Notes under the pieces: generated by a model
Seen by the model: the letters and a program-made list of their open reading frames with translations, nothing else
Told to the model about the DNA's origin: nothing
Databases searched by the model: none
Part shown: one piece after another, positions 57,948 through 64,000 of the stretch
How the letters are laid out: each line of letters starts with the position of its first letter
Position numbering within the stretch: position 1 is the first letter of the stretch
Program-made: the position numbers and the translations under genes
Source: an uncultured Collinsella sp.
GTDB taxonomy: Bacteria > Actinomycetota > Coriobacteriia > Coriobacteriales > Coriobacteriaceae
NCBI GenBank assembly: GCA_900548265.1
Contig: URKG01000004.1
Span: 1 to 64,000, forward strand
Direction of reading: 5' to 3'
DNA: 64,000 bases

Positions 57948-58015
57948 CGATACGGGCCATCAGATTGCAAAAGTGTAACGCTTGCAACCCCCGCATTGGT
58001 TCAATTTAGCCAACC

Positions 58016-59995
58016 TTAGTCAACTGGATTGAGCGCGTCGATCTGCGCAAGCCACAGACGCGAGCTAGCGTCACTCGGCATACGCCAATCGCCGCGCGGG
58101 CTGAGCGTCACCGAGCCCACCTTGGGACCATCGGGCAGGCAGCTGCGCTTAAACTGCTGGGCAAAGAAGCGACGGTAGAACGTACGTAGCCACGTGTGGA
58201 CGGTCTTGGCGTCGTAGACGCCCTCGAAGCTCTTGAGCGCCATGCGGTAGATCTTGCCCGGCTCAAAGCCAAAACGCAGCAGGTAGTAGAGGAAGTAGTC
58301 GTGCAACTCGTACGGGCCCACCAAATCCTCGGTCTTCTGCGCAATCTCGCCGTCGCCCGTGGGCGGCAGAAGCTCGGGGGACACCGGCGTATCGAGGATA
58401 TCGAGCAAGACCTCGGCAATGCGCCCGCCAAAGACATCGGCGGCATAGCGTACCAGATGGCGCACAAGCGTCTTGGGCACGCTCGCGTTGACGGCGTACA
58501 TGCTCATGTGGTCGCCGTTATAGGTAGCCCAGCCGAGCGCCAGCTCCGACAGGTCGCCCGTGCCAATGACAAAACCGCCGGCCTGGTTGGCCAGATCCAT
58601 CAGAATCTGCGTACGCTCGCGCGCCTGGCTGTTCTCGTAGGTCACGTCCTGCACGGCCGGATCATGCTCGATATCCTTAAAGTGCTGCTCCACAGCCGCG
58701 TGGATCGAAACCTCGCGGAAGCTCACACCCAGGTCGCGAGCGAGCGACTCGGCATTCGACTTGGTGCGATGCGTCGTGCCGAAGCCGGGCATGGACACGG
58801 CTGTGATACCAGTGCGCGGCAGCCCCAGTGCATCGAAGGCACGCACGGTCACAAGCAGCGCCAGCGTGGAATCGAGACCGCCCGAAAGGCCGATGACGGC
58901 CGCCTTGGTGCCCGTATGGGCAAGGCGGGTCTTGAGGCCCGCGGTCTGTAGATTGAGGATCGTCTCGCAGCGCTCGGCCAAGTCGCCATGGTCGGCCGGC
59001 ACAAAGGGCGCGCGCGGGAAAACGCGGTCGATATCGCAGGCATCGCGCAGGACAGGTTCTTCGGCCAGTACGCCCTCAAACGAAAACTCAACGGTCGTGG
59101 CCTCCGGCGCATCGTCGGTGCGCGCCCACGTCGTCGAGCGACGGCGCTCGGCAACCAGACGGTCAAGGTCAACGTCGGCGATGGCCATATCGCAGGTAAG
59201 CAGTTTGGTCGCGGCGAGCTTGGAGCCATTTTCGTAGATAAGGTTCTCGCCCGCAAAGACCATGTCGGTCGTGGACTCGCCCTCGCTCGCGTCCGCGTAG
59301 GCATAGGCGCAGTACAGGCGCGCGCTCTGGTTGGAAATGAGACTGCGGCGGTAATCCGCCTTACCGATAATCTCGTCCGAAGCCGACGGGTTGAGAATCA
59401 CCGTCGCACCGGCAAGCGCCATCTCGGTCGAAGGGGGCGCCGGCACCCACAGGTCCTCGCAGATCTCAACGCCCAGCACCATATCCTCGGCACCTTCATC
59501 ACAGCAGCGGTAGACAAGCCCCGAACCCAGCGGAACCGGACCCTGACCGGCAAACTCGACCCACACAGGATCTGCGGGCGCCGGAGCAAACCAGCGGCGC
59601 TCGTAGAACTCGCCATAGTTGGGCAGATACTTCTTGGCCGTGAGGCCCAAAAGCTCGCCCGCGCAGCACACGGCGGCACAGTTGTAGATATTCTCGGCAA
59701 CCGCAACGGGAAGACCGATGGTAAAGACGATCGGCAGCTCACGGGTTTCATCGAGGATATGCACCAGAGCAGCCTCGCAGGCATGCAGCAGTGTGCGATT
59801 ATGGAACAGATCGGCCGCGGTATAGCCAGTCAGATTAAGCTCGGGCAACACCAACGCGCGAACGCCACGCCCGGCAGCATCGCGAACAGCCGCCAGCGCA
59901 ACCTCGGCATTGCCCTCGACATCGGCCACGCGAATCTGCGGCGACGCCGCCGCCACACGCAAAAAGCCATCAGACTGAGAAAGGTGAAGATTCAT
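58016..59995 (-). CDS. nadE: Glutamine-dependent NAD+ synthase
   Basis: 659 residues with two domains. N-terminal nitrilase-like glutaminase: Glu in LVLPELNLTGYTAADLF, Lys in KKYLPNYGEFYERRWF, Cys in LGVEICEDLWVP. C-terminal NAD synthase: P-loop VIGLSGGLDSTLALL, plus FVIGTGDLSELALGWATYNGDH. It converts deamido-NAD to NAD+ using glutamine. Length and order are typical of the two-domain actinobacterial enzyme. Single gene with its own terminator. Confidence 0.97.
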   Translation of the reverse strand: MNLHLSQSDGFLRVAAASPQIRVADVEGNAEVALAAVRDAAGRGVRALVLPELNLTGYTAADLFHNRTLLHACEAALVHILDETRELPIVFTIGLPVAVAENIYNCAAVCCAGELLGLTAKKYLPNYGEFYERRWFAPAPADPVWVEFAGQGPVPLGSGLVYRCCDEGAEDMVLGVEICEDLWVPAPPSTEMALAGATVILNPSASDEIIGKADYRRSLISNQSARLYCAYAYADASEGESTTDMVFAGENLIYENGSKLAATKLLTCDMAIADVDLDRLVAERRRSTTWARTDDAPEATTVEFSFEGVLAEEPVLRDACDIDRVFPRAPFVPADHGDLAERCETILNLQTAGLKTRLAHTGTKAAVIGLSGGLDSTLALLVTVRAFDALGLPRTGITAVSMPGFGTTHRTKSNAESLARDLGVSFREVSIHAAVEQHFKDIEHDPAVQDVTYENSQARERTQILMDLANQAGGFVIGTGDLSELALGWATYNGDHMSMYAVNASVPKTLVRHLVRYAADVFGGRIAEVLLDILDTPVSPELLPPTGDGEIAQKTEDLVGPYELHDYFLYYLLRFGFEPGKIYRMALKSFEGVYDAKTVHTWLRTFYRRFFAQQFKRSCLPDGPKVGSVTLSPRGDWRMPSDASSRLWLAQIDALNPVD

Positions 59996-60198
59996 AAGAA
60001 TGCTCCCGTGCGTAAACGCTATTCAACACAATTAGCAAGCCCTATTGTAGTTCAACCGCCGGGTGGAACCGCATCCCACCAACTTGGTGAGCAATTGATG
60101 AGTTGATGGTATCTGTTAAATGTCACGTACGATTCACATCTGGTGGGTACCCTGATGGCTACACGAAACGAAGCAGATTTACACCGGGAGGACCCCGT

Positions 60199-61152
60199 AT
60201 GACAACCAAGTACACCGACGCGCCGCGCACGCGCGTCATGACGCCGGCATCGCTCAACAACGGCGTGCACGAGAACCATTCCATCGGACAGACCATGGCC
60301 ATCGCGCCCAAAAAGGGCCTGTTCGATGACATTTCCATTCCCCAGATCATCGCCGGCGCCGCAGCTGCTGCCACGAGCGTCGCGCTTGCCTCCAAGATTG
60401 GTATCGCTGGTTCAGTAATTGGTGCCGCCGTGAGCTCGGTCATCACCGTTGTGTCCTCGCAGGTCTACCGCCACTTTATCTCTGCCAGCGCCGAAGCAAT
60501 CAAGGGCACGCATGCCGCTGTCGACTACCCTGCCGGCGCCTACGAGCCCGTTGAGCCCGATGTCGAGGAGCACCTAGGTGGCGCCGCGACCACGCAGGAA
60601 ATGCGCCAGGTTGCGGGACGCGCGACCACGGCGCGCGTCGCCCCTAACAGCCTACGTGCCAAGGCCGCGGCAGAGCGCAGCCAGACGCAAAAGAAGGTCA
60701 TCGTCTTCTCGATCGCCATCGCCATCGTCGCAGTCATCGCCTGCGCTGGCGCCATCCTTATCACCACTGCTGGTGAGGGTCTGGGCGAGCGTCCCGAGCC
60801 AATCCTGTCGTCGCGCACGACCGAGAGCGATGCAAATGGCGACACCCAGTCGCAAGATCAGCAGGCACAGGCGGACGGCACGCAAGACAGTTCTACCTCT
60901 ACCGATTCGTCCTCGAACACCCAAAACCAATCGCAGGGCACCGATTCCTCTACGGCCAACAGTGGCACGCCGTCCGGCACGACCGACTCAAGCCAAACGA
61001 CTGACGGTTCACAGCCAAGCACGGGCGGCCAGACGAGCGACACCACGTCGGGAACGGGCTCAGCAGACAGTAGCAACACCAACAGCTCGAGCGGAACCGC
61101 GTCCGGCACGGCATCTGACAACTCGAGCCAAGGCACGGCATCGGGCAACTAA
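60199..61152 (+). CDS. Membrane protein with a long Ser/Thr/Gly-rich extracellular tail
   Basis: 317 residues. The N-terminal half has a glycine/alanine-rich hydrophobic region (IIAGAAAAATSVALASKIGI and AGSVIGAAVSSVITVVSSQV), then a linker and a strong single span (VIVFSIAIAIVAVIACAGAIL), followed by about 115 residues of almost only Ser, Thr, Gly, Asp, Asn and Gln. Such tails are often glycosylated or act as wall spacers. No domain name can be given. ATG at 60199 with GGAGGA 6 bases upstream; the longer open frame was rejected. Confidence 0.75.
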   Translation: MTTKYTDAPRTRVMTPASLNNGVHENHSIGQTMAIAPKKGLFDDISIPQIIAGAAAAATSVALASKIGIAGSVIGAAVSSVITVVSSQVYRHFISASAEAIKGTHAAVDYPAGAYEPVEPDVEEHLGGAATTQEMRQVAGRATTARVAPNSLRAKAAAERSQTQKKVIVFSIAIAIVAVIACAGAILITTAGEGLGERPEPILSSRTTESDANGDTQSQDQQAQADGTQDSSTSTDSSSNTQNQSQGTDSSTANSGTPSGTTDSSQTTDGSQPSTGGQTSDTTSGTGSADSSNTNSSSGTASGTASDNSSQGTASGN

Positions 61153-61186
61153 GCACATTTGCCTCTCATAGATAACCGACCTGTAC

Positions 61187-61220
61187 AACGGGCGCGAATC
61201 GAAAGCGGTTCGCGCCCGTT
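61187..61220 (+). terminator. Terminator of the Ser/Thr-rich membrane protein gene
   Basis: AACGGGCGCGAA/TTCGCGCCCGTT perfect 12-bp stem with a 10-base loop, followed by TGCC, so the T-run is short. Confidence 0.7.
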
Positions 61221-61292
61221 TGCCTTGGGCGCCGCCATGGCGAACGCCATGCGATGGTAAGATGCTTTACATGTGTAAAGAGGAGATTTGCC

Positions 61293-62600
61293 ATGAGCAA
61301 GACAATAGTTAGGCCCACGCTTTCGCTGGGCAACCACATCTATCTGTATCGCCTGCTGCGCGATGCGATTGGATGCGGCAAGCAAACGTTTATGACGCAG
61401 GTCGAGGAGGCACTCGCCGCTGGTGACATGGCCGCTTATGACCTGGGCTTCGAGTCCACGCGCGAGCTGCTCGAGGAGCTCGACGACTGCATTAAGCTGA
61501 CCGTCTTTAAGGGCGGTCGCCTGTATGCCACCGTCATCGCCAACGATGCCTGGGATACCGCCCTTGCCAAGGGCGAAGACAAGCCCAAGGCAGCCAAGGG
61601 CGCTAAGCAGTCCTACAAAAAGAAGAAACGCGGTGAGAAGGACCTCAAGGCCGTGCGCCCCAAGCACGTTAAGCGTCCCGAGCCCGAAGCCATGGTTGAA
61701 GCCGCGCCGGAACCCGAGCCCGAGGCAGAGATCGAAGTCGCTATTGAGGTAACAGCAGAAGCCGAAACCGAAATCGCCGCCACGACCGATCCCGAAGTCA
61801 TATCAGAGCAGGAAGCCACTACGGAGCTCAACGAAGCGCCCAAGTCGACAACCGAAGAAGCCGCTGACCAACCCGAGCCGTCTGCGTTCCAAAACAGCGA
61901 TGTCTTTGGCGACGAGGCCGAGGACGATCAGTCCGACGAGCCCGCAGATCAAGACGCTACCGAGTCGGCGCCGGAGCCCGAGACGCCGCAGCCCGCCATC
62001 TCGCTCACGGTCGTCTATGACCCCGAGAATGCCAATGCCGGCATCACCACCATGGCATCCACGCCCATCGAGGCAAAGTCGAGCGTCGAGAATGAGAGCG
62101 CGACGCAGGTTGAGGTTGAAACTGAAGCTGCAGACGCGCCCGTCACCGTGAAGCCCGCAGATTCCACAATCAAGCCGAAGACGACGCTGGAGTTCGCACC
62201 CGTCATCGAATCCGTGCCCGCCTCTGCTTGCGACCAAATTCCCGCACCGGCACCGGCTTCGGTACTCGCAGAGGCCCCAACCCCCGCACCCGTAGCGCCC
62301 GCCATCCCCGAGGACTTCCCCGTCGATTTCGCAACCGAGGTCTTCTGCCCCGGCCCGCTTCTGCACCAGCTGTCGACCTATCTCCCCTACGGCGCCGATA
62401 CCCTCGGCATTGTCGGCGAGTACTACTGGATCGCCCGCGAGCGCGGTACCATCGAGGCCGCGCGAAACCGCGCAAGCTTCCCCCTGCGCTACACGCAGGC
62501 CGGCGAGCGCCGCGAGGTTGCCGTGCGCATCCGCCGCAACACCACTGGCGGCCTCGGTGCCGCCTGGGCCATCGACAAAGTCGAAGAGCCCGAGCAGTAA
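61293..62600 (+). CDS. Two-domain protein with a LOTUS-like N-terminus and a long acidic linker
   Basis: 435 residues. Residues about 1-105: HIYLYRLLRDAIGCGKQTFM, then LGFESTRELLEELDDCIKLT followed by GGRLYATV, a pattern much like the winged-helix LOTUS/OST-HTH domain. A Lys/Arg-rich stretch (KQSYKKKKRGEKDLK) follows. Then comes a linker of some 220 residues rich in Glu, Ala, Pro and Thr. The C-terminal domain (FCPGPLLHQLSTYLPYGADT, YYWIARERGTIEAARNRASF, VAVRIRRNTTGGLGAAWAID) is not one I recognise. Basic patch and LOTUS-like fold suggest nucleic-acid binding; this is inference. ATG at 61293 has AGAGGAGA upstream. Confidence 0.72.
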   Translation: MSKTIVRPTLSLGNHIYLYRLLRDAIGCGKQTFMTQVEEALAAGDMAAYDLGFESTRELLEELDDCIKLTVFKGGRLYATVIANDAWDTALAKGEDKPKAAKGAKQSYKKKKRGEKDLKAVRPKHVKRPEPEAMVEAAPEPEPEAEIEVAIEVTAEAETEIAATTDPEVISEQEATTELNEAPKSTTEEAADQPEPSAFQNSDVFGDEAEDDQSDEPADQDATESAPEPETPQPAISLTVVYDPENANAGITTMASTPIEAKSSVENESATQVEVETEAADAPVTVKPADSTIKPKTTLEFAPVIESVPASACDQIPAPAPASVLAEAPTPAPVAPAIPEDFPVDFATEVFCPGPLLHQLSTYLPYGADTLGIVGEYYWIARERGTIEAARNRASFPLRYTQAGERREVAVRIRRNTTGGLGAAWAIDKVEEPEQ

Positions 62601-62604
62601 CGAC

Positions 62605-62640
62605 AAGCGGCTCAAATCCAAATCAGGATTTGAGCCGCTT
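62605..62640 (+). terminator. Terminator of the LOTUS-like protein gene
   Basis: AAGCGGCTCAAATCC and its exact complement form a perfect 15-bp stem with a 6-base loop, 5 bases after the stop. Confidence 0.85.
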
Positions 62641-62677
62641 ATATTAGCATTCATCGATGTTTCGTGATCAACAGCGA

Positions 62678-62817
62678 GCGGGCCGCAAGTGCCCCAGGTT
62701 GCCGTGAAAGAGGAGCGACGCGTACTTCGGTACGCGAGCGACGGTTTGAACGGCAAGATGGGGTGCTTGCGACCCGCGCAGCGTCGAGCAGTTACGCGGT
62801 TTGGAAAACCGCGTAAC
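62678..62817 (+). repeat. Family A structured palindromic element (copy 3)
   Basis: Outer stem GCGGG..CGCAAG..CCCCA with TGGGG..CTTGCG..CCCGC (62678-62696 with 62759-62777). Then TTGCCGT/ACGGCAA, the constant GAAAGAGGAG opposite TTGAACG, and a GCGTAC/GTACGC tip. The GCAGCGTCGA linker (62778-62787) and a 12-bp hairpin (62791-62802 with 62806-62817) follow, as in copies 1 and 2. It ends 4 bases before the ettA stop, between convergent genes. Confidence 0.88.
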
Positions 62818-62820
62818 GAT

Positions 62821-64000
62821 CTAGTCGCGCGTCAGCTTACGGTGAATACGATGCGGCTGGGCTGCGTCCTCGCCAAGGCGCTCGATACGGTTGACCTGAT
62901 AGGCCTCAAAGTTGCCCTCAAACCAATACCAGTTGCCCGGGTTCTCGTCGGTGCCTTCCCACGCCAGGATGTGCGTGGCGACGCGGTCCAGGAACATACG
63001 GTCGTGGCTAATGACCACCGAACAGCCCGGGAACTCGAGCAGCGCCGCCTCGAGTGAGGACAGCGTCTCGACGTCGAGATCGTTCGTGGGCTCGTCGAGG
63101 AGCAGCAGGTTGCCGCCCTGCTTGAGCGTGAGCGCCAGGTTCAGACGATTGCGCTCACCACCGGAGAGTACGCCAGCACGCTTCTGCTGGTCCTGGCCCT
63201 TAAAGCCAAAGCTCGCCACGTACGCGCGGCTGGGGACCTCGGTCTCGCCGACCATCATGTGGTCCAGGCCATCCGAGACGACCTCCCACAGGTTCTTATC
63301 GGGATCGATGCCAGAACGGTTCTGATCGACATAGGAGATCTTGACGGTCTCGCCCACCTCGAGCTCGCCCGAAGTCAGCGGCTCCAGGCCCACGATGGTC
63401 TTGAAGAGCGTAGTCTTGCCCACACCGTTGGGACCGATGACGCCCACGATGCCGTTACGCGGCAGGGTGAACGATAGGTCGTCGATGAGCACACGGCCAT
63501 CGAACTCCTTGTGCAGGTGATGAGCCTCGAGCACCTTGTTGCCCAGACGCGGTCCAACGGGAATGCGGATATCGGTCCAGTCGAGCTTCTGGCTTGCGCG
63601 GGCCTCGGCCTCCATCTCCTCGTAGCGAGCCAGACGGGCCTTGTTCTTTGCCTGGCGAGCCTTGGGCGAGCTGCGTACCCACTCGAGCTCGGCCTCCATG
63701 CGCTTGGCGAGCTTGGCATCGCGGTTACCTTGTGCCTCGATACGCGCGGCCTTGGTCTCCAGATACGTGGAGTAGTTGCCCTTGTAGGGATAAAGGTGAC
63801 CGCGGTCGACCTCGCAGATCCACTCGGCAACGTTATCCAAGAAGTAGCGATCGTGCGTGACGGCAAGCACCGCGCCCTGGTAGTTGTGCAGGAAGTGCTC
63901 GAGCCACAGGATCGACTCGGCGTCCAGGTGGTTCGTAGGCTCGTCGAGCAGCAGCAGGTCGGGAGCCTCGAGCAGCAGCTTGCACAGGGCCACGCGACGG
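62821..64000 (-). CDS. ettA: ABC-F ATPase EttA (5' end beyond window)
   Basis: The visible 393 codons are the C-terminal two thirds of an ABC-F translation factor. From the first domain: Walker B LLLLDEPTNHLDAESILWLE and AVTHDRYFLDNVAEWI. Then the charged linker helices (PtIM) AKLAKRMEAELEWVRSSPKA, and the second domain with Walker A GPNGVGKTT, signature VLSGGERNRLNLAL and LLLLDEPTNDLD. The tail (GDENPGNWYWFEGNFEAYQV-like) fits EttA, which gates the first peptide bond on the ribosome. The frame is open to the window edge at 64000. Confidence 0.92.
   Translation of the reverse strand, partial: RRVALCKLLLEAPDLLLLDEPTNHLDAESILWLEHFLHNYQGAVLAVTHDRYFLDNVAEWICEVDRGHLYPYKGNYSTYLETKAARIEAQGNRDAKLAKRMEAELEWVRSSPKARQAKNKARLARYEEMEAEARASQKLDWTDIRIPVGPRLGNKVLEAHHLHKEFDGRVLIDDLSFTLPRNGIVGVIGPNGVGKTTLFKTIVGLEPLTSGELEVGETVKISYVDQNRSGIDPDKNLWEVVSDGLDHMMVGETEVPSRAYVASFGFKGQDQQKRAGVLSGGERNRLNLALTLKQGGNLLLLDEPTNDLDVETLSSLEAALLEFPGCSVVISHDRMFLDRVATHILAWEGTDENPGNWYWFEGNFEAYQVNRIERLGEDAAQPHRIHRKLTRD

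Overview
The window looks like a chromosomal segment of a Collinsella-type gut actinobacterium (Coriobacteriia). This is inferred from the high GC content, the fermentative gene set (L-lactate dehydrogenase, phosphate acetyltransferase, two acetate kinases, arginine deiminase pathway), the absence of respiratory genes, and the fused ECF ATPase. I ran no database search, so the genus is an inference. No rRNA, tRNA, CRISPR array, prophage or recognisable transposase was seen.

Layout. 1-5.0 kb: xerD and pyrG, a small winged-helix protein and a DUF1846 protein. 5.5-12.8 kb: an arginine deiminase locus (YfcC-family transporter, ornithine carbamoyltransferase, arcA), then a PLP aminotransferase and a second, apparently nucleotide-identical arcA. 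13-19.3 kb: ppk1, an RlmD-like methyltransferase, a DJ-1/PfpI protein, Maf and a P1-family peptidase. 19.3-22 kb: galactofuranose genes (glf and a family 2 glycosyltransferase). 22-26 kb: pta and two adjacent acetate kinases. 26-33.6 kb: an MFS transporter with a LysR regulator, a HIT protein, xseB-xseA, a YugP-type protease, RNase D and a lipid kinase. 33.9-35.9 kb: a sortase-anchored C69 dipeptidase. 36-39.5 kb: a complete ECF importer behind a three-tryptophan leader peptide and terminator, so probably a tryptophan importer controlled by ribosome-mediated attenuation. 39.6-41.7 kb: an aspartate racemase with a D-aspartate-ligase-like ATP-grasp enzyme, probably for peptidoglycan cross-bridges. 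42-47.5 kb: a MOSC protein, a secreted coiled-coil cell-wall protein, a Ser/Thr kinase with a small HTH partner, an FxLYD protein and a HigBA module. 47.5-53 kb: lysine/diaminopimelate genes behind a lysine riboswitch, including an in-frame LysA-DapA fusion; a divergent M20 amidohydrolase next to it may be the deacetylase of the same acetylated pathway. 53-64 kb: a nucleoid-associated protein, a DUF2974 hydrolase, ldh, a second aminotransferase, nadE, two poorly characterised proteins and the 3' part of ettA.

Non-coding structure is unusually rich. At least seven intergenic elements are long palindromes falling into two families. Each family has a constant inner core, while the outer stems differ in sequence between copies but remain base-paired. 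In family A the stem changes are compensatory. Most lie where two genes converge; one lies inside the ECF operon. Both arcA promoters carry GAACGG direct repeats spaced exactly 21 bp, at the same distance from a TATAA-type -10. A hairpin appears to bury the ribosome-binding site of the FxLYD gene.

Gene starts were chosen from Shine-Dalgarno spacing and domain boundaries. All function calls come from motifs and family memory.
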